Assembly (NCBI GenBank): GCA_900466475.1
Contig: UBMI01000005.1
Location: 62,001-126,000 of the forward strand
Direction: 5' to 3'
DNA length: 64,000 bases
Source of the DNA: Hyphomicrobiales bacterium
GTDB lineage: Bacteria > Pseudomonadota > Alphaproteobacteria > Rhizobiales > Rhizobiaceae
In this document: positions 16,034 through 25,282 of the stretch, in pieces
Layout: every line of letters starts with the position of its first letter
How positions within the stretch are numbered: the stretch's first letter is position 1
Program-made: the position numbers and the translations under genes
The notes under the pieces: model-generated
Told to the model about the DNA's origin: nothing
What the model saw: only the letters and a program-made list of their open reading frames with translations
Database searches by the model: none

Positions 16034-16905
16034 TCATGACCCGTTGGGCTGCTTGAGGCGTCGTTCGCGCGACCGAGCGCTTTTCCTTGCCTCACGCAGT
16101 TCGTCGAGCGTCGGCTGCCACCAGCCGCGCGATCTCTCATAGTCTCCGGTCCGGTTTCTTGACGGCCAGGTATGTACAAGTTCGTCCAGGGTCGGGCTTC
16201 TCCATAATGCCCAGACCTGCTCCCCCGAGCAAGGATAGAACTCCTGCGCAATTTCGGGGTCGACAATTTCGCCCGTGACCTCGACGATCAGGACGATTCC
16301 GTATGCATTTGTGGCGACAGGTCTCCCGAGCGGCGGCGGATCGTTGCCTGCAACCGGCAACCTGTGTCGACGTCGCTCGGCCGCACGCCGTCGTCTATCT
16401 GCTTCCTCCTGCGTCCCTTTTCGCGCAGCCGCGCGTTTTCGTCTTTCGTCCGGCTCATTGCGCAGCGCGGCCTCTTCGATGGTCTTCCAACGTCGCAGAA
16501 GTTCGTCATAGGACGAAAGGGGACAAGCCAGGCGCGCTTCGCACTCTCCCATCTTGCAAACGGGACCTGCCGGAGTTCCTCCACCGCCGTCCGAGAATAA
16601 GGCGTGCGTATCCAAAAACCAATGTCGCCCACGTTCAGGTAGGGACTGAGAATAGGCTCGAAATTATATGCGTCGCGCCCCCTCTCATCCGCGAAGGGCT
16701 CGGTTCGGGATGCTTCGCGCGCAAGCCACCGGTCGATACGGCGCCGCGCCGTACTTCCGGGCACGAACCAGGCCTTTTTCTCCTCGCTCCAGCGCGCACG
16801 CGGGAAAGTCTCCCGGAACCGTTGCGCTGTCATCCTGTCGAAGGGAAAGGACACTGCCTCGCCCGCCGTCGCATCGTCCATCCTTCGATCTTCATCATTG
16901 CTCAT
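16034..16905 (-). pseudogene. Frameshifted gene with two HARP-like repeats
   Basis: One gene appears split over two frames. From ATG 16905 the first frame reads a repeat RWSEEKKAWFVPG...RIDRWL and then a second, FARWESAKRAWLVPF. After this the meaningful sequence jumps to the other frame with SYDELLRRWKTIEEAALRNE and runs to the stop at 16034. Restoring one T near 16513 (CGT-TCC) would join VPFR to SYDELLRRW. Both repeats have the form RWxxxxKAWxVPxxxxxxLxRW, which resembles the HARP element of SMARCAL1-type and DNA-end proteins; that likeness is from memory and is weak. The central part is very Arg-rich. Function unknown. A sequencing error is an alternative to a real mutation. Confidence 0.6.
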
Positions 16906-17137
16906 CAGAAGTCTTCCCGCTCCAAGCAAAACGCAGAAGGGACCCGTGAGGTTCGCGATGACCGCTATCGTGTGAATCTGGGGGTTCGGAGACCTCGCCA
17001 CGATTGCAGCGATCCATTTTTCAAGCTGCCGCTGGATCGAGAAAAAAGCGCTGGCGAAAAGGACTTACCGTCGTTTCTACCTTCCCCCTTCCCGTCGAGA
17101 GGTGGGGCAACGGAGAGATGGACCGCCTGTTCGGCGA

Positions 17138-17341
17138 TTATTCCCAAAACTGTTGCATCGAGCGGAGGCCGAACTGAGTCGTCAAGAAAATGAGAACTCC
17201 GACGGCCCCGATATAGTAAAGGCCGGAGAGCTGGAACATCTCCACGACCTCTACGGACACGAGCCCTGAAACGGCTCCGATCACAACCGTCGCCAGCAGG
17301 GGCATTTCTCGCGATTGATCCACAGCGAGCACCTCCGTCAT
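17138..17341 (-). CDS. Small membrane protein of unknown function
   Basis: 67 residues from ATG 17341. Two hydrophobic segments (about 14-30 and 41-54) separated by a short acidic stretch, ending SMQQFWE. The ribosome site is weak. A sequence resembling an EcfG promoter with one mismatch (CGAAC-N16-CGTT) lies within 35 bp upstream. I do not recognise the family. It could be a stress-induced inner-membrane peptide; it could also be chance. Confidence 0.4.
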   Translation of the reverse strand: MTEVLAVDQSREMPLLATVVIGAVSGLVSVEVVEMFQLSGLYYIGAVGVLIFLTTQFGLRSMQQFWE

Positions 17342-17636
17342 TTGATGGGAACGACTGGGCGGAGAATTGGTTCGCGCACCAACCAGAGTATGGCTACCAA
17401 ATGGTTTCCAGAAGGATTGGGTAGGTCTTGTCCAGATAACTCGCCGTCGTCTCGGCTGCTCAGCGAGGCCAACCTCCTGTCTGGCTGCCACGACGTGAAA
17501 TAACAACTGCCCAAAAGCGTTGTCACGATGTCGGCAAACTGCTCCTGGAATGGATCTGCTACGCCGCACCAATTGAACTTTTCGTTGATGAGATCGGTTC
17601 TCTGGAGGTGGACTGAAAACGGTGATGGAGGAAAGC

Positions 17637-18031
17637 ATGGCTCGTCACGGCGGCTGCTTGTGTGGCGCAGTTCGATATCAGGTGGAGGGAGAGCCCGCAT
17701 CGGCCTTTGTCACTGCGCTGATTGTCGAAAGGAAAGCGGATCCTCCTTCACAACCTTCGCCCACTGGCCGCGTGACGCATTCTCTTTTTCTGGCGTTACC
17801 AGGATTTATAAGGGCCGCAGCTTCTGCCCTCTGTGCGGAGGCAGGCTGTTCTGCCTGAATGAACAGGATGTCGAGATCCGCCTGGGCTCACTCGACGATG
17901 CGCCTGCCCGGCTCTTCCCTGATATCGAGGTCTGGACGAAGAGGCGCGAACCCTGGCTGCACGCAATAGAGGGAGCGACCCAGCATGTGGAAGACACGCC
18001 TAGCAGGGAGAGCGACCGAACGGGTTCCTAG
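17637..18031 (+). pseudogene. GFA-family (CENP-V/glutathione-dependent formaldehyde-activating-like) gene, frameshifted
   Basis: ATG 17637 follows GGAGGAAAG. The first frame reads MARHGGCLCGAVRYQVEGEP, the first zinc-binding strand of GFA proteins. The rest of the family pattern continues in another frame: GLCHCADCRKESGSSF, FSFSGVTRIYKGRSFCPLCG, FCLNEQDVEIRLGSLDDAP and WTKRREPWLHAI. The change of frame lies at about 17691-17699 and needs a small indel. All zinc cysteines (CxCG, CxCxxC, CPLCG) survive across the two frames, so the break is recent or a sequencing error. Intact members are small cytoplasmic zinc enzymes, a few acting with glutathione. Confidence 0.75.
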
Positions 18032-18125
18032 TTCGACGCGTCTGGTCCGGGCGCAGTGTTCGCTCTGCTTGCGTTGGGCCGGCCCGCCGCGACACCTGGA
18101 AATTGCCTGCCAAAAGGAACCAAAC

Positions 18126-18137
18126 ACACCTTGGTGT
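18126..18137. promoter_or_regulatory. Dyad ACACCTTGGTGT upstream of the FixJ-type regulator
   Basis: A 12-bp dyad centred about 77 bp upstream of the regulator ATG at 18209. Close relatives occur at 31032-31043 (ACACCTAGGTGT) and 39963-39974 (ACACCTAAGTGT); this site and the one at 31032 are both followed by GAT. The shape resembles binding sites of LuxR/FixJ-type regulators; autoregulation by the downstream gene is an inference. Confidence 0.4.
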
Positions 18138-18208
18138 GATAGCCTGTACAATACGCGAATGGTATATTTCCGCGGATAAATTCGTCCAGCTTGATACCGA
18201 GTAAGATC

Positions 18209-18853
18209 ATGACGCGCGATCTGACCGATAAAGCCTTGGTTCACATTGTCGATGACGACGAATCTGTAAGATACACGCTCTGTCAACTTCTGCGGTCGGT
18301 TGGTTTACATGCCCGCACCTACGGATCCGTCACCGAATTCACGAGTGAACCTTTGCCCGACAAACCGGGTTGCCTGGTGCTGGATGTTCGCCTCCCCGGA
18401 GTGAGTGGCTTGGAATTCCAAGGGCAACTGAATGATCTTGGCATCTTCCTCCCTGTCATCTTCATGACCGGCCACGGCGATATTCCGATGTCGGTACGTG
18501 CCATGAAAGCGGGAGCCGTCGACTTCCTGCCCAAGCCTTTTCGAGATCAGGACATGCTGGACGCCATAAGCTCGGCAATTGACCGTGACCATGACCGACG
18601 CGCCAACACGGATCAGGCTGCGGATATCTACGATCGGTTCACGCGCCTTACGCCGCGCGAGCAGGAAGTGATGATGTTCGCAACGTCTGGAAAGATGAAC
18701 AAGCAAACAGCTGGTTACCTGGGTATCAGCATAGTCACGGTCAAAATCCATCGCCGCGCTGCGATGACGAAGATGGAGGCTCGAACACTCCCGGATCTCG
18801 TGCGGATGGCCGACATGGTCAGGCCAATGCTCGGCGTAGGCTACAGGCAATAA
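18209..18853 (+). CDS. FixJ/NarL-family response regulator
   Basis: 214 residues from ATG 18209; a TTG at 18191 is in frame but less likely. The receiver (about 8-125) has the acidic triad VDDDE, phospho-acceptor Asp59 in VLDVRLPG, the FMTGHGDIPMSVRAMKAGAVDF region and the lysine in LPKPF, all typical of FixJ. The LuxR-type helix-turn-helix (about 145-205) reads LTPREQEVMMFATSGKMNKQTA. It is followed after 49 bp by a lone receiver gene, and both face a PAS histidine kinase on the other strand. The three probably form one signalling unit. A dyad at 18126-18137 may be its own binding site. Target genes unknown. Confidence 0.88.
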   Translation: MTRDLTDKALVHIVDDDESVRYTLCQLLRSVGLHARTYGSVTEFTSEPLPDKPGCLVLDVRLPGVSGLEFQGQLNDLGIFLPVIFMTGHGDIPMSVRAMKAGAVDFLPKPFRDQDMLDAISSAIDRDHDRRANTDQAADIYDRFTRLTPREQEVMMFATSGKMNKQTAGYLGISIVTVKIHRRAAMTKMEARTLPDLVRMADMVRPMLGVGYRQ

Positions 18854-18902
18854 ACGCGCAGGACGGGCGCCCATAAATCGAAACAGAAAAAGGATTTCAC
18901 GA

Positions 18903-19286
18903 GTGGTAGCGGTAACGTTGGTCGGAATTGTTGACGACGATCGATCACTGTGCTCGTCACTCGTCCGTCTTGTTCGCTCGATGGGATACGAGGCTCGTGG
19001 CTTCGAATCAGCCGAGGAATTCATGAGATCCAGCACGCTCGACGAGTGCTCCTGTCTCATCACAGATGTCCAGATGCCTGGCATCAGCGGCATCGAGTTG
19101 ACGAAATTCATGACTGTTCAACGCTCGACCGTGCCCGTCATCGTCGTTACCGCTCATGCGGCGCCTGGCCTGGAAGACAGCGCGCTTGCAAACGGGGCGT
19201 GCTATTTCCTGAGAAAACCCATCGATGGCGACCTTTTGGCCGCCAACCTCTCGAAGGTGATAACCTCTCAGGTGGCCTGCGGTTGA
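18903..19286 (+). CDS. Single-domain FixJ-type receiver protein
   Basis: 127 residues, start GTG 18903. Only a receiver: VDDDRS acidic pocket, phospho-acceptor Asp55 in LITDVQMPGISG, a VTAHAAP switch segment and the lysine in LRKPID. There is no output domain, so it should act by protein contact or as a phosphate sink, as known for short rhizobial FixJ-like receivers. It lies 49 bp after the FixJ-type regulator and ends 19 bp before the stop of the convergent histidine kinase. Confidence 0.85.
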   Translation: MVAVTLVGIVDDDRSLCSSLVRLVRSMGYEARGFESAEEFMRSSTLDECSCLITDVQMPGISGIELTKFMTVQRSTVPVIVVTAHAAPGLEDSALANGACYFLRKPIDGDLLAANLSKVITSQVACG

Positions 19287-19305
19287 TCGGACGCGAACGC
19301 TGCTC

Positions 19306-21771
19306 TCAAGCTGGTACGATAGGCAAATTGACCGAGAAGCAGGCGCCGCCGATACTGCTGACGGTATCTGCGGTTATTTCCCCTCCGTGAGCTTCCACGA
19401 TGGACTTGCATATTCGCAGGCCCATTCCCATTCCGCTTTCCTTCGTGGTGAAAAAGCTCTCAAAAAGCCGATTGGCCTGACCGGGATTGATCCCTGCTCC
19501 ATTGTCCTCGACGGTGAATACCGCCCTATTGCGAGCGGAGGTCCCGGACCGCACGACGATGTGTGGGTTGCTCCGTTGGGGACGTGGGGCTTGAAGTGCG
19601 TTTATCGCCAGGTTCACGATGACCTGGTGCACCTGTGTGCGGTCCCCAGCTATGACGAGCGGCTGCCGCGATTTCTCATGGGTCACGATTGCGGAACGTG
19701 CCTGGATCTCGTGGCGTAAGAACTGCAGCGCTTCCTGTATGACTTCGTCCAAGTCGAGTTGCGTCCGCTCCGGAGGCTTCCCGTTCGCCATTGCTCGAAT
19801 TCGGCCGATGAGTTCGGCTGCCCGCTTGGCATCATCCAACATCGAGCTCAGAGAATCTCGCACTTCGTCGAGGTCAGGCTTCGGACGGTTTATCCATCGC
19901 AATCCGGCTGCCCCGGCGTTGGCGATTGCGGCCAGCGGCTGATTGATTTCGTGAGCTATCGACGCCGTCAACTCGCCAAGGACAGACAAACGGGCGGCAT
20001 GCGCGAATTCCGCCTGAACCTGCTGCAGGCGTCGTTCAGCCTCGACCCGGGCGGAGATGTCAAGGACACCGACAAGGCTGGTATCAGGGTCTTTGGAGAG
20101 ACCAACGCGCGCTGTTGTGAACAGCACGTCTACGATACGTCCGTCGAGCGTCACCATCTTGGTTTCTTCTTCGAAGTTGGTATTCCCTCGATAACGGGAC
20201 ACCATTGCGCGTCGGAAGGTCGCCGAGCTCTCTTCAAAGGTGCCGACCACCGACTTGCCTTTGAACTCGTCCGCCCCACGGCCACCGAACATCTGGACGC
20301 CACGTTCATTTGCTTCCTCGAAAATCATAGCTTCCATGCATGACCTCAGGAATGCGGGGTTCTCGTCGAAATAGGCGTCCAGATCCGTCACGCCCTCGGA
20401 TCTGAGCTGCTTGAACTGGGCAACCAGATTGCTGGCGTTAAGCTGCCATAGCGCGATGGGCATCCGGTCGAACAAATAGCGGTACCGCTGCTCGCTCTTT
20501 TCCAGCTTCGCATAGGCCTCTTTCTGAGCGGTGATATCCATGACTGCGCCGACGAATTGGGGGCTGTTCTTGCTGCCGAAGTCACATCGGGCAACGACGC
20601 GAACATGTTTCACATCCCCATTTGGCATCAGAAGACGATGCTCATGTCGAAAGTCGCACCGGTCGGCATGGGCTTTGACAAGAAGATCTCGAATAACAGG
20701 CAGATCGTCCGGATGCGTCCGCTCCAGGACAAGAGCCATTGATGGCGTTGCTCCTTCTTCCACGCCAAATATTCGAAAGGTCTCGCGCGACCAAAAAAGC
20801 TCGCCGGTCGAGAGGTTCCACCCAAAACTTCCTGTGTTGCTCAGCTTCTGCGCCTCTGCAAGATAGGCCGCCTGGCTCCTGTTCAACTCGTCTTCAGTGC
20901 GTTTGCGTTCACTGATATCGGTATTGCATTCCAGCGTCCCGACACTGTTCCTGTGATCTTCGAGCCGGTGTGACCACCGACTGGAAACTGAGATCCGCCT
21001 GCCGGTGCGGGTCGTGCGGATCAACTCGCCTTCCCAACGTCCTGAACGACGTAACGCATCGTTTATCTCGAGAAGCGATACCTGAAACCTGGTTTTCAGG
21101 AGTTCGTGGGCGACCTTTCCTATGGCCTCGTTACGGGACCATCCATAGAGCTCTTCCGCGCCACGGTTCCAATACGTGATGATGTCGTCGGCATCGCGGA
21201 CAAACACGGCGTCACTTGTCAGATCGAGTAAGCTTGCCTGTTCACGCTCCGACACGCCCAAGCTGTGAACCAGTCTGATAAGGCATGCGGCAAAAAGCGA
21301 AGACAGGAGAAAAACAATCAATGTCGCGAGGTCGTGCCTGCTGCCGATGATGAACGTGTGCAGCGGGCCAACAAACCAGAAGTTCAAGCACCCGACAGCA
21401 AGAACCGAAAAGAAGACCGATGAAATGCAGCTGTCGAATAGCGCGAGGAATATAACGACCAGCAGGAGTACAAGCGCAGCAGGCGTCAAGTTGAAGCCAA
21501 GAGCTGCGCAAGCCAGGCTGAACAGGCCTATAGCCGCACCTCCTAATAGCCAGAACGCAAGAAGCCAGCGATGGCGCTCAATCCGTCCGGCTGCCAGCAG
21601 CGGCACTGCGCGGCGTCGAAACAGTTCAAGAGTGCTCACGACACCACCATCGTTGCGCACCAACGCATTGCCGCTACCGGTACGAAAGCCAACCACTGCC
21701 CTGTGAACATGTCGCTCTCCCTCGATAAACTGCTCCCGTCGCATGACGGTATCGAACGAAGTCAATGACAT
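19306..21771 (-). CDS. PAS-domain sensor histidine kinase with membrane-spanning N-terminus
   Basis: 821 residues. A KdpD-like bundle of four hydrophobic segments (about 68-165) is followed by three PAS-type domains (about 175-290, 305-415, 425-575), the H-box ASIAHEINQPLAAIANAG with phospho-acceptor His607, and an ATPase domain with VNLAINALQA, VEDNGAGI and GMGMGLRICKSIVE. The HEINQPLA form is that of FixL/DctB-type kinases, which partner with FixJ-type regulators such as the convergent 18209 gene. There is no visible haem-binding PAS signature. ATG 21771 lies only 13 bp from a 31-bp promoter element shared with the gene at 30054, so the true start may be the second ATG at 21744. Signal unknown. 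Confidence 0.86.
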   Translation of the reverse strand: MSLTSFDTVMRREQFIEGERHVHRAVVGFRTGSGNALVRNDGGVVSTLELFRRRAVPLLAAGRIERHRWLLAFWLLGGAAIGLFSLACAALGFNLTPAALVLLLVVIFLALFDSCISSVFFSVLAVGCLNFWFVGPLHTFIIGSRHDLATLIVFLLSSLFAACLIRLVHSLGVSEREQASLLDLTSDAVFVRDADDIITYWNRGAEELYGWSRNEAIGKVAHELLKTRFQVSLLEINDALRRSGRWEGELIRTTRTGRRISVSSRWSHRLEDHRNSVGTLECNTDISERKRTEDELNRSQAAYLAEAQKLSNTGSFGWNLSTGELFWSRETFRIFGVEEGATPSMALVLERTHPDDLPVIRDLLVKAHADRCDFRHEHRLLMPNGDVKHVRVVARCDFGSKNSPQFVGAVMDITAQKEAYAKLEKSEQRYRYLFDRMPIALWQLNASNLVAQFKQLRSEGVTDLDAYFDENPAFLRSCMEAMIFEEANERGVQMFGGRGADEFKGKSVVGTFEESSATFRRAMVSRYRGNTNFEEETKMVTLDGRIVDVLFTTARVGLSKDPDTSLVGVLDISARVEAERRLQQVQAEFAHAARLSVLGELTASIAHEINQPLAAIANAGAAGLRWINRPKPDLDEVRDSLSSMLDDAKRAAELIGRIRAMANGKPPERTQLDLDEVIQEALQFLRHEIQARSAIVTHEKSRQPLVIAGDRTQVHQVIVNLAINALQAPRPQRSNPHIVVRSGTSARNRAVFTVEDNGAGINPGQANRLFESFFTTKESGMGMGLRICKSIVEAHGGEITADTVSSIGGACFSVNLPIVPA

Positions 21772-21784
21772 CAGGGGATGTCGT

Positions 21785-21815
21785 ATACGAGTTTAGTATT
21801 GTGAATCGTTGTGAA
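21785..21815 (-). promoter_or_regulatory. 31-bp promoter element shared with the gene at 30054
   Basis: Read on the minus strand this is TTCACAACGATTCACAA, two bases, then CTAAACTCGTAT. The copy at 29944-29974 is identical except for the two middle bases. It contains two TTCACAA direct repeats spaced ten bases apart, one helical turn, next to a possible -10 region (CGTATAC). It should bind a regulator and RNA polymerase together. Confidence 0.6.
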
Positions 21816-21869
21816 CGCCCTTCGCTGTGTTAACCCCGGGCTCGATTACTCGACAGATGCAGGAGCGAG

Positions 21870-22565
21870 CTAAAGGCTTGTGATGGTTGCTCCGTCAACG
21901 ATCGCTAGCGCCTTTTCGTTAGTCGCACCGCGCAAAAGGTAACCCCGATGAGATATTTTGAGTGCGGCGGAGGTGTGCTGTTCCACCATGAGCACGGCGA
22001 CCCCTGATCGGTTAATCGCCTGGATCTGATCAAGAATGCGCTCGACAAACCGGGGGGCCAGGCCCGCCGTGGGTTCGTCCAGCAGCAAAATCCTCGGCCT
22101 TGGCATCAAGGCCCGCGCCAGTGCGAGTATTTGACGTTCACCCCCGGAGAGACTTCCCGCCTTTTGGCGACGCCGTTCTGCGAGTGCAGGGAAACGAGAG
22201 TATAATTCTTCGCGGCGAGGACGAAGGGCTATGTCGGATCGCGACCTGAGGCCAATCTCGAGGTTCTCGTCCACGGAAAGCGATTCAAACACATTGTCGC
22301 TCTGGGGGACATAACCCATTCCGCGCTTCACGAACTCGCTTGGCGCCATGCCTTCCATAAAAGTCGAATCTAGCCTGATGCTGCCACTACGCAGCCGAAC
22401 CAACCCTATCAATGCCTTTAGAAGAGTTGATTTGCCGGCACCGTTGGATCCGACTACTGCCACGATCTCATCATGGGAAACAGTCAGGCTGATATTGTTC
22501 AAGATGTCAGGATCGGCCTCATAGCCGACCGCCAATTTCTCCGCGACGAGGAGCTCTGTCATCAA
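21870..22565 (-). CDS. ABC importer ATPase, LivF-type
   Basis: 231 residues. Walker A GSNGAGKSTLLKAL, Q-loop in MGYVPQSDNVF, signature LSGGERQILALARAL, Walker B ILLLDEPTAGLAP and a switch histidine in MVEQHTSAA. The short length and the AGLAPRFVERILDQI segment place it with LivF, the second ATPase of branched-chain amino acid-type (HAAT) importers. It is the last gene of a five-gene minus-strand operon and its start overlaps the stop of the LivG-type gene by 4 bp. It powers uptake of the ligand bound by the 26521 gene product. Confidence 0.88.
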   Translation of the reverse strand: MMTELLVAEKLAVGYEADPDILNNISLTVSHDEIVAVVGSNGAGKSTLLKALIGLVRLRSGSIRLDSTFMEGMAPSEFVKRGMGYVPQSDNVFESLSVDENLEIGLRSRSDIALRPRREELYSRFPALAERRRQKAGSLSGGERQILALARALMPRPRILLLDEPTAGLAPRFVERILDQIQAINRSGVAVLMVEQHTSAALKISHRGYLLRGATNEKALAIVDGATITSL

Positions 22566-23350
22566 AGCGACCCGAATTGCAGGTCGCCCATGTAGGCGTC
22601 GATGACCCTTGGGTCCGAGGAGACGGCTTCCGGGGTGCCTGAGGCAATCACACAGGCTTCAACCATCACCAAGACATGATGAGCGTAGGTCATGACCGCC
22701 TCGAGATCATGCTCGATAAATAAAAACGTGGTCTTCGACCGGCCCTGTAGGGAAATTATCGTTTCGAAAATCGTTGATCGTAAGCCTTCGTTCATTCCGC
22801 TCATTGGTTCGTCAAGCAGAACCATAGACGGCTCGGTCATCAACACCTGAGCGAGGTTGAGAAGCTTTTTTTGACCGGCTGACAACGTGCCGGCATAGTG
22901 ATCCGCCTTCTTTTCAAGCCTCAGTTTCTCCAGCATTTCTTCGCCGGCAGCGCGTCCGGTCGCTTCCCGATCACGGACGGATCGCGGCGCGATGAAGAGT
23001 GACGCCAAATGCTCTCCCGGTTGTCCCGGACATGCCACCATCAAATTCTCCAGCACGGTCATTCCGGAGAAAACTCTCGGAAACTGAAAGGACCGTGCCA
23101 AGCCGAGACGCGCGATACGATGAGGCGGCAGGCCGACGATGCTCTGGTGGTTGAAAAGAATTTTGCCCTCATCTGCCCGGGAATGACCGGTGATCAAATC
23201 GAACAGCGTGGTCTTCCCCGCGCCATTCGGGCCGATGAGCGCTGTCACAGATCCACGCTGAATGTCGAAGTTTACATTCGAGACGGCCCACCGTCCGCTG
23301 AAAGCTTTGGAGATACCTGCTACTCGCAAGATGGGCATATCAGTAGTCAT
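22562..23350 (-). CDS. ABC importer ATPase, LivG-type
   Basis: 262 residues from ATG 23350, overlapping the permease stop by 11 bp; ATG 23338 is an alternative. Walker A GPNGAGKTTLFDLI, the LARSFQFPRVF loop, signature LSAGQKKLLNLAQVL, Walker B MVLLDEPMSGMN and the switch histidine in FIEHDLEAVM. The SFQ...F segment and the insertion before the signature motif are typical of LivG. It forms the ATPase heterodimer with the LivF-type protein at the cytoplasmic face. Confidence 0.88.
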   Translation of the reverse strand: MTTDMPILRVAGISKAFSGRWAVSNVNFDIQRGSVTALIGPNGAGKTTLFDLITGHSRADEGKILFNHQSIVGLPPHRIARLGLARSFQFPRVFSGMTVLENLMVACPGQPGEHLASLFIAPRSVRDREATGRAAGEEMLEKLRLEKKADHYAGTLSAGQKKLLNLAQVLMTEPSMVLLDEPMSGMNEGLRSTIFETIISLQGRSKTTFLFIEHDLEAVMTYAHHVLVMVEACVIASGTPEAVSSDPRVIDAYMGDLQFGSL

Positions 23351-24272
23351 GGGCGCGTCCCCGTCCCCCCCTGTTGCCCAAGAAACCATGGGGGTAAACG
23401 CGACTGAGGACGATCAGCAAGAATCCAACCACCAAGAAGCGGAGAGACGCCTGTTCGGTCGCGGAGAGCGACGTCTCGATGAGCCGTGACCCCTCCATCA
23501 GCGTCCAAAACACCACGCTTCCCAACATTATTCCCCAGTAGTTTCCGAGGCCCCCAATAAGCAGGATGACAAACCCGAAAAACGTAAAGGTCGGGTCAAA
23601 GATGCCTGGATATAAATATGTCACATCGAGAGCGATGAAGAATCCGGCCACCGCGGCGACTGCTGCGCCTATTGCCAACGATTGCATCCTGAACCACAGC
23701 GTGTTTTTTCCCAACGCGGCGATCGCTGTCTCGTCATCGCGAATGCCACGGAGGACCCTGGACCATGGCGTCCGTTCGAGCATCTTCATCAGTCCCGTTA
23801 GTGCCGCGAACGTGATCCACACAAGCAGCAAGAGAGGGATTTGCTTGTATTCACCAAGACCGATCCCTGAGAATAATGAAGTGATCCACTCACTGGCCGA
23901 TCGCCATTCCACATCGAAACCGATCAGGCCCTGGTTGCCGCCGCTGAAGTCAGTGTTTTGCAGTATGTGCCGAACGATCTCGGCAAATGCGATCGTCACG
24001 ATTGCGAACTGATCCGGCCCGAGCCTGCTCGTTGACCATCCAATTACTATCGCGACCGCAGCAGATAAAACCAGAGACGTCGAAAATGCCAACCACAGGG
24101 AAAACCCGGCTTCGGCGACCAGTATCCCTGCCCCGTAGGCACCGATTGCCATAAACCCTGCCTGGCCGAAATTCAGCAGACCCGTGAATCCGGTGTTAAG
24201 CTGGAGCCCGAGCGTGAGTATTCCGTAGATGCCCGCGATCACCCCGACATTGATCCAGAAATCCACGCTCAT
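23340..24272 (-). CDS. ABC importer permease, LivM-type
   Basis: 310 residues from ATG 24272, which overlaps the stop of the LivH-type gene as ATGA. The reading frame extends further upstream, but that part is antisense-like and lies inside the LivH gene. Eight to ten hydrophobic segments; GLLNFGQAGFMAIGAYGAG is the conserved LivH/LivM motif, and LGKNTLWFRMQSLAIGAA is the coupling region. It makes the transmembrane channel together with the LivH-type subunit. Confidence 0.87.
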   Translation of the reverse strand: MSVDFWINVGVIAGIYGILTLGLQLNTGFTGLLNFGQAGFMAIGAYGAGILVAEAGFSLWLAFSTSLVLSAAVAIVIGWSTSRLGPDQFAIVTIAFAEIVRHILQNTDFSGGNQGLIGFDVEWRSASEWITSLFSGIGLGEYKQIPLLLLVWITFAALTGLMKMLERTPWSRVLRGIRDDETAIAALGKNTLWFRMQSLAIGAAVAAVAGFFIALDVTYLYPGIFDPTFTFFGFVILLIGGLGNYWGIMLGSVVFWTLMEGSRLIETSLSATEQASLRFLVVGFLLIVLSRVYPHGFLGNRGGRGRAHDY

Positions 24273-25279
24273 GGGCGGCGCGGCGCGCGAGCGAAGATGC
24301 CGCGAGGTACAGCAAGGAGCATGAGAACCAGGAAAACCAGGGCCACGAGGGGCTTCCATTTTGCGCCGAGCAACAAAGCAGACCACTCCTGCGAGAGGCC
24401 AATCACCAAGCCCCCGAGCATTGCGCCGTAGATATTGCCAATTCCGCCAAGCGTGGCCGCAGCAAACAAGCTGAGCAACAAGGTCAGACCGAAATTTGGA
24501 TTGAAACTTCCGACAGCTGTCGCATAGACAATGCCGGCGGCGCCAGCCAGCAGGCCCGACAAGAGCGATGTGAGATCTATGGTGTGCCCGACACCGATAC
24601 CGCAAACTTCGGCAAGCAGACGATTGTCAGAAACCGCCCGCATCGTCTTCATCGCACCACTGATCCACAGGCCTATTGCAAGCATCGACAAAGCTGCCAG
24701 GGCCATGACGAAACCGAGCGCCTGTTGGGTCCCCACGCGAAAAGGCCCTAAAACCATCGTCGACAGGACGTCAATATCGAACGATCGTGACTCGCTGCCG
24801 CCAAAGAACTGAATCGTGAAGCGAATGAGAAAGCTTAATCCTATTGCGGACAAGAAGCATTGAAGTGTGCTTGCGCCAGCATTCCGTAATGGGCGCCAAA
24901 CGAGTTTTTCGGCCAGAATCGAGAGAAGCGCTGTCCCCAAGATGGCCAGCAGCACCGACAGCGGCAGTGGCGTACCCAGCGCGGTGAACATCAACGTGAA
25001 GTATGCCCCAGCCACGAGAAAATCACCGTATGCGAGGTTCACGAGTTTCATGACGCCCATTATGAGCGTCAGCCCCATTGCACCGAGGCCGAGGTAGCTA
25101 CCAGTTACAAATCCGTTGATCGTCGCTTGCGAGACTTTCACGGTTCCAAAAAATGCAATCAGGCAGAGGAAGATAAAGAAGAGAGATACCAGCAGTTTCG
25201 CCGGTTTCGGCACTCCCGTAAAGTAGGCTTGCGCGGTAGCTGACACTCTCAAGCCTCGGCCACTCCTCCGGTTCGTCAA
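24269..25279 (-). CDS. ABC importer permease, LivH-type
   Basis: About 336 residues. The motif LVNLAYGDFLVAGAYFTLMF is the LivH hallmark, and the C-terminal GGLVIGLSQEWSALLLG and VLMLLAVPRGIFAR segments are standard. The first possible start is TTG 25279, three bases after the binding-protein stop; other in-frame TTG and GTG codons some 30 bases on, behind GGAGGAG, are equally possible, so the exact start is open. Membrane partner of the LivM-type protein. Confidence 0.86.
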   Translation of the reverse strand: MTNRRSGRGLRVSATAQAYFTGVPKPAKLLVSLFFIFLCLIAFFGTVKVSQATINGFVTGSYLGLGAMGLTLIMGVMKLVNLAYGDFLVAGAYFTLMFTALGTPLPLSVLLAILGTALLSILAEKLVWRPLRNAGASTLQCFLSAIGLSFLIRFTIQFFGGSESRSFDIDVLSTMVLGPFRVGTQQALGFVMALAALSMLAIGLWISGAMKTMRAVSDNRLLAEVCGIGVGHTIDLTSLLSGLLAGAAGIVYATAVGSFNPNFGLTLLLSLFAAATLGGIGNIYGAMLGGLVIGLSQEWSALLLGAKWKPLVALVFLVLMLLAVPRGIFARAPRRP

Positions 25280-25282
25280 AGC

